64,000 nucleotides of DNA, from assembly GCF_026213295.1 (NCBI RefSeq), contig NC_079415.1, positions 35,058,136 to 35,122,135 of the forward strand, read 5' to 3'. Source of the stretch: Gadus chalcogrammus (lineage: Eukaryota; Chordata; Actinopteri; Gadiformes; Gadidae). Shown piece by piece: positions 1 through 11,632 of this stretch. Below the pieces are notes generated by a model. The model was not told where the DNA came from. It was given only the letters and a program-made list of their open reading frames with translations, and searched no databases. The first letter of the stretch is position 1; the number at the start of each line of letters is the position of its first letter. The position numbers and the translations under genes were made by a program.

Positions 1-77
1 CAGCCACCAGCAGCAGCAGCAGCCACCATCAGCAGCATCCACCTTCAGCAGCATCCACCATCAGCTGCATACACATA
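1..77. repeat. CAG/CCA-rich trinucleotide repeat (edge of window)
   Basis: Imperfect CAG/CCA/ATC triplets fill the first 77 bases. The same sequence closes the longer triplet tract at 20812-21110, so this is the right-hand end of a tract that continues outside the window. No coding role is visible. Confidence 0.8.
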
Positions 78-1390
78 ACCGCTACGTCAGTGACACAATT
101 AGGCCTAGGCATTTTTTATTCATACTATAGCTGTGAGAACTGTTCAGAAAAATCACCTCCATAGTCGCCCTGGAGTCACAGGGCGACCGTCTCCTGCAAG
201 AATCAGGGAAACCTATTATAGGACATTCTGTCCAGAAATTAAACATTTAGAAGAGTACGTGACACTTTGCTTTGATAGTTATATACCTCAGATTGGAGAT
301 TGATTGTCGGCAGCTCCTCCAAAATAATGTTTGTACCTTCAACTAAAAATGACAATTAATTTACACTCAATCATTTCACATTTGATTAGCAAGACAATTA
401 TTGATGTCCATTGCCAATACATGAATACATACTCATTACAAAGGCCTTGGAAGTCGAGGCAGTGGGGTCAGAGGACACCCCCCCCCCTTCCACTCCTACC
501 ATCATCGGCCGACCTTCGTTATTGGCGAGAGCCAGCTCCTCCGAAGTGGTGAAGGGCAGTGGAGCGGTCTCCCTCCCAGTCGTATTATTGGTTTTCTTTT
601 TATTTGCTGCAGGTAATCAACATGTGACTAAAGGTTGGAGCCTAGGCCATTGCCAATCATAGGCTAGATTCACCTGAAATTATTCAAATGGATGCTTACA
701 ACTTACCACATTGAATATTATTTTAATATTTATTTTTGACTTAGCCCCATGTTCGTAGGAGCGTGCTGGCACCACATCTATGGGGGTAAAAGGCATGATG
801 ATGCAAGACATATTTTTAAGAAAATGTGCAGAATCTTTTCACTTACGAATAAACACGGACGGCTATTTTTTACCAGCACGCCGCACTAGCCATATAATGG
901 ACAACCGTGTTCCCCTTGGCTGTGATTTGGACTTTGAATTCCTCGTAGGAATTCATAATAATACACCACGCACGCTCGATTCACTTTGCATAAGGGGGAG
1001 TCGAATGACGTGATAAACACACCTTTTATGTGAACGCGCATTGAACCTAAAGCGGAAAACCTGGTACGACTAATTGAATCTAAAGTGAGTGTCGTGGAAC
1101 CATTTAACTCTGACTGCGAGTTGCGTCTCTGTCGAACCAGGTTTTCCCAAGAAAGCATGGGTATGTTCAGCGAGGTTCGTGGTATACTCCCCTCACAAAT
1201 TTCCTTTGTATTTACCAACGATGTGAACGTTTCCTAATATTTTGCTGTTAGAAGAGTCAGAGAAATAAGTTCTTAATCACAGACATAAATTACTAAAATG
1301 AAAACAAAGCAAATCAAAAGCTGGAAAGTGTTTAATCCTGATGAAAAGAAAAACTTAAAGCAGTAATTTCGCCAAATACCGGACAGAGCT
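78..1390. other. 3' flank module A of unit 1; no gene seen
   Basis: Non-coding sequence downstream of the unit 1 finger exon. It is nearly identical to about 21115-22435 behind unit 3 and differs from the flank behind units 2, 4 and 5. Short open frames here lack domain matches and lie on both strands. I see no RNA gene or element ends. Confidence 0.65.
1331..1336 (-). terminator. Candidate poly(A) signal ATTAAA, unit 1
   Basis: ATTAAA on the minus strand, 179 nt past the finger-exon stop. The same hexamer sits at the equivalent place in the other units. The longer distance here is explained by the early stop codon of this unit. Confidence 0.5.
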
Positions 1391-1514
1391 CTGAATCAAA
1401 GCGCCCCGTTACCCTGTGTGAAAGCACCCCATTGCCCTTGTGCTTGAGCAAGTGCACCCTCAAATTGCATGGGTCGCTGTAGCTGGCGTTCCAATGCACT
1501 AACAGGCAGGGCTT

Positions 1515-2815
1515 CTAACCGGAGTGATTCCTCATGTGGATCTTCAGTTGGCCTTTCTGACTGAAGCAATTCGTGCATTGGTCACACTTGTAGGGCTTCT
1601 CCTCGGAGTGAGTCCTCATGTGGATCTTCAGGGGGCCTTTCTGACTGAAGCACTTCGTGCATTGTTCACACTTGTAGGGCTTCTCCTCGGAGTGAGTCCT
1701 CATGTGGATCTTCAGGGTGCCTTTCTGACTGAAGCACATCGTGCATTGGTCACACTTGTAGGGCTTCTCCCCAGAGTGAGTCCTCATGTGGCACTTCAGG
1801 TGGTCTTTCAGACTGAAGCCCTTCGTGCATTGGTCACACTTGTAGGGCTTCTCCTCGGAGTGAGTCCTCATGTGGATATCAAGCTGGCCTTTCTGACTGA
1901 AGCGCTTCATGCATTGGTCACACCTGTATGGCTTCTCGCCGGTGTGAGTCCTCATGTGGAATTTCAGGTGGCATGTCCGACGGAAGAACTTCGAGCATTG
2001 GTCACACCTGTAGGGCTTCTCCCCGGAGTGAGTCCAAATGTGGATCTTCAGGCCGCTTGTTAGACTGAAGCGCGTTGTGCATTGGTCACACTTGTAGGGC
2101 TTCTCACCGGAGTGAGTCATCAGGTGGAATTTCAGGTGGCTTTTGTGACGGAAGCACTTCGAGCATTGGTCACACCTGTAGGGCCTCTCCCCGGAGTGAG
2201 TCCTCATGTGGATCTTCAGGCTGCTTTTCAGACTGAAGCCCTTCGTGCATTGGTCACACTTGTAGGGCTTCTCCCCAGAGTGAGTCATTACGTGTTTATT
2301 CAGGTTGCCTTTGTGACTGAAGCGCTTCATGCAATGGTCACACTTGTAGGGCTTCTCCCCGGAGTGAGTCCTCATGTGGATCTTCAGGTCGCTTTTCCAT
2401 TGGAAGAGCATCATGCATTGGGCGCACCTGTGCGGCTTCTCGTTGGTGTTGGTACACATGTTGATGATCATATTGGCATTGTTGGGAATAACCATTCCGC
2501 ACAAGACACCGGGCCGGCCCTTGCGGCCGCCCTGATGCCCAGTCAGCTCCTCAAGACGGACGAGCCGCACGCTGCAGTTCAGGCTCTTGGCCACGCTGTG
2601 GTCAGCGGACAGCGAGCTCAAGGCCTCTAGTTCTGACGCGGCAAAGAGGGTGTCATGGCCGTCCCCCCCCAGTGGGCCCTCCCCTTGTCCGTAAACGCTC
2701 AGGATGCGCAGCTCCCCGCTGTGACTTGACACGTGGGAGGAGTCAGGGGCGTCCACACGCAGACTCTCCGAGGTGGCGCCGCGCTGCGTGCTGCAGTCTC
2801 TGATGTCATTGTCTT
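1515..2815 (-). CDS. Unit 1 terminal exon: C2H2 zinc-finger array (11 fingers), last finger lost to a stop
   Basis: The exon opens after a pyrimidine-rich acceptor (CCTCTCTGAAG) with residues EDNDIRDCSTQRGATSE. Next comes a 'DAPDSSH...ILSVYGQGEGP' head homologous to the repeated upstream exons, then eleven C2H2 fingers with the usual TGEKP-type linkers, here mostly SGEKP or SEEKP. Finger knuckles are mostly YKCDQC or YRCDQC; the first is HRCAQC. C2H2 arrays of this type bind DNA in the nucleus, so a transcription-factor role is inferred. A TAG replaces the linker Glu codon after the eleventh finger. Beyond it the relic of a twelfth finger, still ending in 'ASYSDP', is readable up to about 1396. 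Unit 3 carries the same stop. Upstream exons of this unit are damaged, so a full-length product is doubtful, though the terminal exon itself is open. Confidence 0.8.
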
Positions 2816-3082
2816 CTTCAGAGAGGAAAACAGAGAAAGAGAGAAAGTGATGGTTTTAATTAATCATTTTCACAAAGTATACAGTTTGTACTTTGTACAC
2901 ACTTGTGTATTGGAAGAATTATATTTTGACATTCTTTCTAACTTCTATTTGTTGATAATGCATTTTCCTTGTCCCCCTTTTGATGGTCAAGGGTTAAAGG
3001 CTCCTACTGAGAAGGCAGATTAGAGTACATTCTCAGTTGATCAAGGTTGTTTTCTTGCATAGATGCAATGTGTATTACTAAC

Positions 3083-3149
3083 CTACAGCGGGCATGCCTC
3101 CACCAATATCCTCTTCAACCTTGATTGAAATGGTGTCTGGGGTCTGCTG
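3083..3149 (-). CDS. Unit 1 IKVEEDIGGG exon, module 3
   Basis: A 67 nt acidic exon reading QQTPDTISIKVEEDIGGG, with acceptor GGAAAG and donor G|GTTAGT. It enters in phase 0 and leaves in phase 1, matching the finger exon that follows. Similar short acidic exons precede finger exons in many fish zinc-finger genes; a protein-interaction role is a guess. Confidence 0.65.
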
Positions 3150-3369
3150 CTTTCCACATAAGAAGGAAACACACGCAAGACATATTCTTTCATTTTCACA
3201 GAATAGATGTCAATCCCCACTAACGACTAGTTGGGCATAAGACGGACATAATTGGCAGTGTAAGAACGTTTACTGAATCATAAAGGTGTGGGCTTTCTAT
3301 GGGTTTGTTTTAGAGTTGTAACAGAGGAAGCCCCTCTTTTGGAGGGTGATTGAGAAGATGATTTCCAAC

Positions 3370-3646
3370 CTGCACACTCAGCTCCTCGCGGCAGACCAGC
3401 CGCTCGCCGCGCTCCAGGCTCTTGGCCGCGCGGTGGGCCGCAGACAGCGAGTACAGGGCCTCCACTTCTGACGCGGTGAAGAGGGTGACATGGCCGTCCT
3501 CCGCCAGTGGGCCCTCCCCTTTTCCGTAGACGCTCAGAATCTTCAGCTCCTCGCTGTGACTGGACATGTCGGAGGAGCCAGGGGCGTCCTCACCCAGACT
3601 CTCTGAGGTGGCGCCGCGCTGAGTGCTACTGAGGCATCGCAGACTT
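3370..3646 (-). pseudogene. Unit 1 long DCDAFGD-type exon, module 3, frameshifted
   Basis: Homologous to the intact 281-284 nt exons of the other modules, with donor CAG|GTTGGA. It lacks 7 nt near its start, at the 'FGD' codons, so the incoming phase-1 frame is broken. The downstream part still reads DAPGSS...ILSVYGKGEGPL and runs on through the donor to the conserved LLQL stop at 3310. Confidence 0.6.
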
Positions 3647-3779
3647 CTGCAGAGGGAGAAAATAAGGAAAAAGTATATTTGCATAAAGGGAGGCGTTGTT
3701 TATTTGTACACGTGAAAGAAACTCTTTAAATGTATGTAACATTGAAAGAGGGTTTAAAATGTGTACTGCTGACAAAGAT

Positions 3780-4193
3780 TCACAGTTTTGGAGATGGACG
3801 TCTCCTCCAACAACCTCCTCCCTAGACTCAAAGCTCAAGTGGTTGGCCAGGTTAAGGACACTCAACGAACACCAGCGCAAAGTGATCTGATCACCACATG
3901 ACAAGCGAGGCAAGCACAATAATTCTATTTTGACACTAAAAAGCAACAACGTGTCCTTCCCTCTAAGCTGATCAGCTGACATTCAAACATTATGAATTCA
4001 GTGATGTTTGAGAATGATAAACCAGCTCATGTGGCATCTGTCTTGAAACCCTTCTGGGCTCTTGACTGATTCCATATTTGAAATGCAACTCCGAAGTTTG
4101 ACTCATGTTTTAGAAGGGCGCTGGTCATGATGCTTTTCAAAAGAGGACCAGGCTTTTTAGCGCAGGTAGAATCAAGTACATTCTCAGTTGATC
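3780..4193 (-). repeat. Intronic block between modules (representative copy)
   Basis: A block found between modules in every unit. On the minus strand it shows 'CAKKPGP' and 'VAFQRWNQSRAQKGFKTDA', then 'LANHLSFESREEGAGGD'. The 'FQRW...GFKTDA' stretch resembles an N-terminal helix common in fish zinc-finger proteins, so it may be a dead exon. Frames differ between copies, and the unit 5 copy has a one-base loss. Other copies lie at about 4850-5210, 6000-6310, 15040-15380, 17060-17400, 28180-28346, 46090-46480, 47130-47315 plus 50290-50490, 51150-51560 and 61770-62095. Confidence 0.5.
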
Positions 4194-4233
4194 ATGGTTG
4201 TTTTCTTGCATAGATGCAATGTGTATTACTAAC

Positions 4234-4300
4234 CTACAGCGGGCAAGCCTCCACCAACATCCTCTTCAAGCTTGATTGAAATGGTATCTGGGGTCTGCTG
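4234..4300 (-). CDS. Unit 1 IKVEEDIGGG exon, module 2
   Basis: Open 67 nt exon of the same family, phase 0 in and 1 out, donor G|GTTAGT. It follows the short exon at 4578-4690. Confidence 0.6.
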
Positions 4301-4577
4301 CTTTCCACATGAAGAAGGAAACACACACAAGACATATTCTTTCATTTTCACAGAATAGTTGTCTATCCCCACTACCGACAGATTAGGCGTTTTCACACTG
4401 CCAAGCTGGTTCGGTCGCGGCTTGGCACGCCCTGCAATTTCAATGTCTTGCCTGCCTATTTTTTTTTTGGATTCAAGACCCTCGCATGCAAGAATGAGTT
4501 CACATCTGAGTGTAGGCTAAAAAGCGATTAACTATTTACAAGTGCAAAAATGGAAACATATTCTTTACTTTGCTAAC

Positions 4578-4690
4578 CACCAATTCCTCGCAGCGACTGG
4601 ACCAGTGGGAGGAGCGAGGGGCGACCACCGCCAGAATCTCTGAGGTGGCGCCACACTGAGTGCTACGGTCTACAAAGGCATCGCAGTCTT
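4578..4690 (-). CDS. Unit 1 short DCDAF exon, module 2
   Basis: 113 nt exon after a CTGCAG acceptor, phase 1 in and 0 out, reading EDCDAFVDRSTQCGATSE then SSHWSSRCEELV. The donor position reads GTTAGC where intact copies have GTGAGC, which should weaken splicing. Confidence 0.5.
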
Positions 4691-5282
4691 CTGCAGACGG
4701 AGAAAAAAGGAAAAATGTATTGTTTTGGTACATTATTTGCATAAAGGGAGGCATTGTGTATTTGTACACGTGAAAGAAACTCTTTAAATGTATGTAACAT
4801 TGACACAGAGGGTTTAAAATGTGTACTGCTGACAAAGATTCACAGTTTTGGAGAGGGACGTCACCTCCAGCACCCTCCTCCCTAGACTCAAAGCTCAAGT
4901 GGTTGGCCAGGTTAAGGACACTCAACGAACACCAGCGCAAAGTGATCTGATCACAAATTGAAATGCGAAGTGCAATAATTATATTTTGACACTAAAAAGC
5001 AACAACGTGTCCTTCCCTCTAAGCTGATCAGCCAACATTCATACATCATGAATTCAGTGATGTTTGAGAATGATAAACCAGCTCATGTGGCATCTGTCTT
5101 GAAACCCTTCTGGGCTCTGATTCCATCTTTGAAATGCAACTCCCAAGTTTAACTTTTGTTTTAGCAGGGTGCTGGTCATGATGCTTTTCCGAAGGACCAG
5201 GCTTTTTGGCGCAGGTAGAATCAAGTACATTCTCAGTTGATCAAGGTTGTTTTCTTGTATAGATGCAATGTGTATTACTAAC

Positions 5283-5349
5283 CTACGGCGGGCAAGCCTC
5301 CACCAATATCCTCTTCAACCTTGATTGAAATAGTGTCTGGGGTCTGCTG
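5283..5349 (-). CDS. Unit 1 IKVEEDIGGG exon, module 1
   Basis: Open 67 nt exon of the acidic family with a G|GTTAGT donor. It carries one Thr-to-Thr silent and one Met/Ile-type change relative to the other copies. Confidence 0.6.
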
Positions 5350-5574
5350 CTTTCCACATAAAGAAAGAAACACACACAAGACATATTCTTTCATTTTCAC
5401 AGAATAGATGTCAATCCCCACTAACGACAGATTAGTTGGGCATAAGACGGGCATAATTGGCAGAGTAAAAACATCTACTGAATCATAAAGGTGTGTGCTT
5501 TCTATGGGTTTGTTTTAGAGTTGTAACAGAGGAAGCCTCTCTTTTGGATGGTGAATAAGAAGATGATTTCCAAC

Positions 5575-5858
5575 CCGCACACTCAGCTCCTCGCGGCAGA
5601 CCAGCCGCTCGCCGCGCTCCAGGCTCTTGGCCACGCTGTGGTCCGCAGACAGCGAGTTCAGGGCCTCCACTTCAGACGCGGTGAAGAGGGTGTCATGGCC
5701 GTCCACCGCCAGTGGGCCCTCCCCTTTTCCGTAGACGCTCAGAATCTTCAGCTCCTTGCAGTGACTGGACATGTGGGAGGAGCCAGGGGCGTCCTCACCC
5801 AGACTCTCTGAGGTGGCGCCACGCTGAGTGCTACGGTCTCCAAAGGCATCGCAGTCTT
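5575..5858 (-). CDS. Unit 1 long DCDAFGD exon, module 1
   Basis: 284 nt, open, phase 1 in and 0 out. It reads EDCDAFGDRSTQRGATSE, then SSHMSSHCKELKILSVYGKG, and ends REELSVR before donor CGG|GTTGGA. The frame also runs past the donor for 19 codons to a stop after LLQL at 5515, so unspliced transcripts would end there. The preceding acceptor reads CTGTAG. Confidence 0.65.
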
Positions 5859-6375
5859 CTACAGAGGGAGAAAAAAAGGAAAAAGTAATTGTTTTGATAC
5901 ATTATTTGCATAAAGGGAGGCATTGTGTATTTGTACACATGAAAGAAACTCTTTAAATGCATGCAACATTGAAACAGAGGGTTTAAAATGTGTACTGCTG
6001 ACAAAGATTCACAGTTTGAGAGGGACGTCTCCTCCAGCACCCTCCTCCCTAGACTCAAAGCTCAAGTGGTTGGCCAGGTTAAGGACACTCGACGAACACC
6101 AGCGCAAAGTGATCTGAGCACCACATGACATGCGATGTTTGAGAATGATAAACCAGCTCCTCTGTCTTGAAACCCTTCTGGGCTCTTGACTGATTCCATC
6201 TTTGAAATGCAACTTCCAAGTTTGACTCGTGTTTTAGCAGGGCGCTGGTCATGGTGCTTTTCCAACGAGGACCAGGCTTTTTAGCGCAGAAAGAATCTAG
6301 CATCAGCCTAGAATTTATGCTGCCTAGAATCTACCAAATCAAAGAAAAAAAATACTCAATGAGTAATGTACACAC

Positions 6376-6507
6376 CTTCACTTTTAAAATGGGGCTGCAT
6401 AGACTTTAAGGATAGCTTTGTGCCTACAAATATGCGTTTCTAGGTTCTGTCTAGCAGGCAACATCCCTTGAGAGAAGCTGCTGAATGTAAGCACTTGATG
6501 AGCTGGC
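6376..6507 (-). pseudogene. Unit 1 exon 2, decayed
   Basis: Homologous to the intact unit 5 exon 2. The start ASSSSAYIQQLLSRDVAC is kept, but the next codon is TAG instead of CAG, and small indels shift the frame further on. Splice borders (GCAG| and |GTGTGT) remain recognisable. Confidence 0.65.
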
Positions 6508-7345
6508 CTGCGTAGAGACAACAAAGAAAAATCAGTACTCCATTTTTTACCTTGTATGTATTTCAGGTGCAAGTTGTAAGAAGATATAAGAAGCATGTTT
6601 AGTGAATTACATTAGCCTAATACTTAAAATGAGCTATATGAAATGATATTACATCCTTGATTTGTTTACAGATTTTATAGTTCATCTCAACAACCCAATA
6701 CCATGACATCAAGCTCTGCAGAAATCAGCTAATAACCCGTTGATTTGAATCAGGTGTGAAGGGGAAAACATGCCAATAATAGTGTGTTCCAGGCACACTT
6801 TTTTGCTCGAAAACAACCAGCTATAACTGGGAGTACAAGAGGGTAGAAGGTTGCGAAAACACGGGTTCCCAGGAACGCACCATATGTATTTAGGATGAGT
6901 TTAACAGGTCATAAGGATCTCACCTTCAGTAAAACGCTAGAACTACTGCTGTCCAGTGGCCGGTAAAATACAATAGTTTGTAGTATGGTGAACAGACATT
7001 GTTAAACATTGCATTCCCTTGGTATCCAATCAGTAGAGATCAGTGCCTGTACCCCCTTTGTTGAATTGTGCCCATTCTCGTGTGATGCCCCATGCTTGCT
7101 GAGATGCACACTCTACTTACAGTGTGTGTATTTATAGGAATGAATGGGCGGCCATCTATTAGTCCACTGTCCTTTCTCTATAATAGGTCCATGGTATTTA
7201 CACACATAACTGATGCTATCTACCTTAACATCAGCGACAGTAGCTTGGCTGTTAGCTGTAGCGCTAAAGCAACATTATAATGCTAACAAGGTAACCATAT
7301 ACACTACAACAACACAATGATATGGCGTTAGTTAACTTTTTTAGA

Positions 7346-7401
7346 GGTTTTGTACATCCAAACACTGAGCAACTGCGATCATTCGCTCGTTTGCAAGCCA
7401 C
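7346..7401 (-). pseudogene. Unit 1 THAP exon remnant (GTG start, internal deletion)
   Basis: Reads VACKRANDRSCSVFGCT on the minus strand, matching the first 17 residues of the intact THAP exon, then jumps to its last few codons. The start ATG has become GTG, the second zinc-ligand pair is gone and the GTAAGT donor is lost. Units 4 and the fragment at 41501 share the start change and the same kind of deletion. Confidence 0.7.
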
Positions 7402-7869
7402 GGTGTCTCTCAAGGAAAGAACTGTGTACACGTTCTTAACTCATTTTCTCATGGGCGGTCGGGACAAATAATCTGGGCGGGCAAAATAAGAGGAAGGGGA
7501 GGTAACCTTTCCTCGTAATTTCCTTTTTTTTTATTAAACATGGTTAAAAATAATACAAACAGAATAAATGCAAGAAAAAATCCTAAGCAATAAATAATGA
7601 AGTTCAAATGATACCGTTTTTTATAATTATGATGATGATGATGATGATGTTCAGCTCGTTTGTTAAAAGAAATCAAAGCTTTTGGACCAAACAATAACAC
7701 AATATTTGAACGGACTAACCGAAACCATCAAACAAAAGAAAAACAGAAATTCCCTGAAGCAGCTCATAACAATTCATTATTTTTTTCTGAAGAATCTTTT
7801 GTTTTGATATGGTGGTACATTTTAAGCCTTTTGCATTGGTTCTAAGTTTCCCTCTGGCTTAGGAACTTT

Positions 7870-7872
<3 letters not shown>

Positions 7873-7903
<31 letters not shown>
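7873..7903. repeat. (CA)n microsatellite
   Basis: Uninterrupted CA dinucleotides, followed by a short C run. This is the position that carries much longer CA tracts in the other copies of flank module B. Confidence 0.9.
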
Positions 7904-9487
7904 CCCAAAATAATTAGTAAACAGAAAAAGAAGGGACCCGACACAAACCCAACCCCTGTATATGACCATACGACATAAGGAACCATAAATCATGGTAGGT
8001 TTGTTATCCTACCAAGAGTATTAAAGAAACACTTGACACTATACTGTGTCTTGTGTTTCAACTCATTGTAGTAATTTGGAGCTGATTGGACATTTCAGCA
8101 AATGAATCAAATAGGCTACCTCCCTCAGCAGCATTCGTGCATTGCGCATTATAACTAGACGCAGAGAGAAGTGCCAGATAGTTAACTAGCAGAGAGTCGT
8201 AAAAACACTTTCTATCCATTTCAGTTGAGGAATTGGACTCCTCATGCAATGTTATACTTAAAAGGAACAAGTAAATTACATATCAATTAAGTCATTCGGT
8301 ATGTAGTATTTAAAAAAAAAAATGATACAACGGTCCCAAAGTGCATTTGAAATAGACCTTGAGACTCGGGTAAAACACTATAGGACATTGATCATGATAT
8401 GCCTCAAAATCGGAGTAAAGAACCATGAGTCAAATAGCAATGGCTAGTGGAATAAAAGTGAATGCAGTTTATGCTTATCCAGGCCCTGAAAGTCAGGATG
8501 TAGGCTATGAATCAGAATACATTTTTAGCTAGTGGGCATCCCAGAAACCAATTCTATATTTTCTTGGGGAGGACCCCCGTCCATTACTGCACCCCACCCA
8601 TGAATTGGATCACCAGCCGCCGCTGCAAACAGGGAGTGAAGGGGGACCAATGCTAGGAATCTTCTGACTTTGTCCCGTTAGAATAATGCTGCCTTCTAGA
8701 GGGAGGACCGGCCTAAACTGAGCATCGCTGAGATCTAGACATTCAACCAGGGACCTTTTAAAATGGATCATCTTCAACCATTATCGCCTATTATGATACA
8801 ATCCATCCAAGGTAGTTAGCATTAAGCACACAGAATGGAAAGGTCAGTGGAAAGAACACAATCATGTATAATGTGGGGTTCAATAGCAGTCTATTTCACA
8901 AGTGAACTTTGCAGGCTTTTTGTAATAACAAAGTTAACGGTAATGACAATGTTGTGGCAATGTCAAGCATAACTTTAATACACAAATTATATGAACCCTG
9001 TTTGAATAATGAATCAATATCAATGAAATTCTATCCATTCTCCATGGACCTAGAGATACCTTCCGCCCCCTCTAATTGAAAGGTGTTAAGATAGTTTGCA
9101 TTTGCAACTGTGGGCACCAAGTTTGATACCGAGGCCAATCCAGACTTTGTTGTGTAGATTCCTTTAACTGTCTTGCAGCCATGTCCACTTCACCCATATT
9201 GTGAATTGCAATTTAACTTGGTCTCTCCTCTGGCCAATCCTAAACTCCACGAAGGCCCCTCCCCCTGACTTTGTATTTACCCACTATGTGCACGTTTTAC
9301 CTTAAGAATCATGTACACCCATCGTCTCATTGAATGTATGCTTGGTAACTTTGCTGCCTGTATCTTCCCCTGATCAAGCTCTACATTGAATCAAATATTC
9401 TGCTGTCAGAAGTGTCCTAGAAATAAGTTATTCAACACAGACATCGATTATTAATAAAAACAGAAACCGAATCAAAAGTTGAAAGCG

Positions 9488-9493
9488 TTTAAT
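9488..9493 (-). terminator. Candidate poly(A) signal ATTAAA, unit 2
   Basis: Minus-strand ATTAAA 60 nt after the finger-exon stop, at the same alignment position as in the other units. Confidence 0.5.
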
Positions 9494-9552
9494 CGTGATG
9501 AAAATAAAAACTAAAAGCAGTAATTTCAACCAATACCAAACAGAGGTCTCAA

Positions 9553-11056
9553 TCAAAGCGTCCCGTTACCCCGTGCCAAACTGTGCTTGAGCATGTGCAC
9601 TCGCAAATCGCTTGGGTCGCTGTAGCTGGCGTTGCACTGCAGACACACGCAGGGCTTCTCCCCAGAGTGAGTCCTCATGTGGATCTTCAGATGGCCTTTC
9701 TGACTGAAGCACTTCATGCATTGGTCGCCCCTGTAGGGCTTCTCCCCGGAGTGAGTCCTCATGTTGTCTTCAGGGTGCCTTTCACAATGAAGCCCTTCGT
9801 GCATTGGTCACCCCTGTAGGGCTTCTCGCCGGTGTGAGTTCTCATGTGTATCTTCAGGTTGCCTTTCACATTGAAGCGCATCGTGCATTGGTCACACTTG
9901 TAGGGCTTCTCCCCAGAGTGAGTCCTCAGGTGGATCTTCAGGCTGCCTTTCACACTGAAGCACTTCGTGCATTGGTCACACCTGTAGGGCTTCTCGCCGG
10001 AGTGAGTCCTCATGTGGTTCTTCAGGTTGCTTGTCCGACTGAAGCGCTTCGTGCATTGGTCACACTTGTAGGGCATCTCGCCAGAGTGAGTCCTCAGGTG
10101 GTTCTTCAGGTTGCAGCCATGACTGAAGCGCTTCGTGCATTGGTCACACTTGTAGGGCTTCTCGCCGGAGTGAGTTCTCATGTGGGTCTTCAGGTGGTCT
10201 TTCAGACTGAAGCACTTCGGGCATTGGTCACACCTGTAGGGCTTCTCGCCGGAGTGAGTCCTCATGTGGGTCTTCAGGCTGCTTGTCCGACTGAAGCGTT
10301 TCGTGCATTGGTCACACTTGTAGGGCATCTCGCCGGAGTGAGTCATCATGTGGCGCTTCAGGTGGCTTGTTTGACTGAAGCGCTTCGGGCATTGGTCACA
10401 CCTGTAGGGCTTCTCGCCGGAGTGAGTCCTCATGTGGGTCTTCAGGCTGCTTGTCCGACTGAAGCGCTTCGTGCATTGGTCACACTTGTAGGGCTTCTCG
10501 CCGGAGTGAGTCCTCATGTGGACGTTCAGGTCGCCATGCCGAGCGAAGCGCTTTTTGCAATGGTCACAGCTGTAGGGTTTCTCCCCGGTGTTAGTCTTCA
10601 TGTGGCCCTTCAGGTGTTCACTTAGACTGAAGCGCTTCCTGCATTGGTCACACCTGTGGGGTTTCTCGCCGGTGTGGGTCCTCATGTGCATCTTGAGGGT
10701 GTAGCTATGACTGTAGTGCTTTGCGCATTGGTCACACCTGTAGAGCTTCTCCCCGGAGTGCGTACTCATGTGGATTTTCAGGTTGCCTTTCTGACTGAAG
10801 CTCTTTGTGCATTGGTCACACCCGTACGGCTTCTCGTCTGGTCGGGTCCTCATGTGTACGATCATATTGGCATTGTTGGGAGAAACCTTCCACCAACCAT
10901 CCACCGCCAGTGGGCCCTCCCCTTGTCCGTAAACGCTCAGGATCCGCAGCTCCCTGCTGTGACTTGACATGTGGGAGGAGCCAGGGGCGTCCACACCCAG
11001 ACTCTCCGAGGTGGCGTCGCGCTGCGTGCTGCAGTCTCTGATGTCATTGACGTCTT
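9553..11056 (-). pseudogene. Unit 2 terminal exon: 15-finger C2H2 array with a frameshift
   Basis: Exon head EDVNDIRDCSTQRDATSES then DAPGSSHMSSHSRELRIL. About 55 residues of the usual head are missing in frame after 'GPLAVDG'. Twelve well-formed fingers follow, then a thirteenth that starts YRGDQC (first Cys changed to Gly) and meets a one-base loss near 9772, giving a stop at 9759. The next finger (also YRGDQC) and the final CVCLQCNASYSDP finger with tail GNGTL lie in the shifted frame down to 9553. The third finger has Asn for its last ligand His (HMKTN). DNA binding by the remaining fingers is possible from family knowledge. The frameshift removes only the C-terminal two fingers, so a truncated but functional product cannot be excluded. 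Confidence 0.75.
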
Positions 11057-11565
11057 CTTCAGAGAGGAAACAAAGAGAGAAAGTAATGGTATTAATTAAT
11101 TATTTGCACAAAGGGATACAGCATGTACTTTTACACACTGGTGTATTGGAAGAAGTATATTTTGACATTCTTTCTTTCTAACGTCTTTTTGTTTATTATG
11201 CATTTTCCTTGTTCCCCTTGGGGGGGGTCAAGGGTCAAAGGCGTCAGCTGAGAAGGCACCGCTACGTCTCCGCCTTTTAAGGATGTGGGGAGGTCATAAA
11301 GACACAACCCAGGTCATCTGTGGTTTCCGATCACCTGCTTTACCAATACTGTAGTTATACTGGGAATCAGAGCGGATTCAGCATTCCTGACATCTGTCAT
11401 GAAGAAGATGTAAATCATTCTACTATAAAACTGTATAGTAGTCCTTGTGTTTTAGCAGGGTGCCGGTCATGATACTTTTCAAAAGAGGACCAGCGCAGTT
11501 AGAATCGAGTACATTCTCAGTTGGTAGGTCAGTTTGCTTGCATGGATGCAATGTTTATTACTAAC

Positions 11566-11632
11566 CTACAGCGGGCAGGCCTCCACCAATATCCTCTTCA
11601 ACCTTGATTGAAATGGTGTCTGGAGTCTCCGG
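11566..11632 (-). CDS. Unit 2 IKVEEDIGGG exon, module 2
   Basis: Open 67 nt exon reading PETPDTISIKVEEDIGGG. Here only the GGAAAG acceptor is possible because the following CAG is CCG, which supports that acceptor for the whole family. Donor G|GTTAGT. Confidence 0.65.

Larger units (their letters stand above)
1..3060. repeat. Segmental duplication, copy 1 (partner about 21050-24120)
   Basis: Read base by base, this block matches about 21050-24120 nearly collinearly: triplet repeat, 3' flank, finger exon, then the intron up to the IKVEEDIGGG exon. The finger arrays inside have diverged by swaps and gains of fingers, while the flanks stay highly similar. This is the clearest sign that units 1 and 3 descend from one duplicated segment. 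A dot-plot would fix the exact borders. Confidence 0.8.
7440..9540. repeat. 3' flank module B of unit 2
   Basis: Non-coding block behind the unit 2 finger exon. It recurs at about 41580-43490 (unit 4), at 52700-53492 plus 57126-57660 (unit 5, split by a transposon), and partly at 38354-39814. It holds an ATG-triplet run (7629-7650), a CA microsatellite, and a 200 bp well-conserved stretch near 8555-8760. No domain-bearing frame was found. Confidence 0.7.

Noticed and set aside
331..1218. Small frames in flank A that recur in the second copy at 21928-22248
   Set aside because: Shared only through the recent duplication, and there is no domain or splice logic.
7449..7700. Repeated 80-codon frames starting MLLFGPKALISFNKRAEHH (also 41600, 52530)
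   Set aside because: They lie in the copied flank, the His run varies with an ATG-triplet microsatellite, and no domain is recognisable.
8555..8760. A 200 bp block repeated four times that might be an RNA gene
   Set aside because: It is part of the copied 3' flank module B; conservation follows from recent duplication. I could not place internal promoter boxes.
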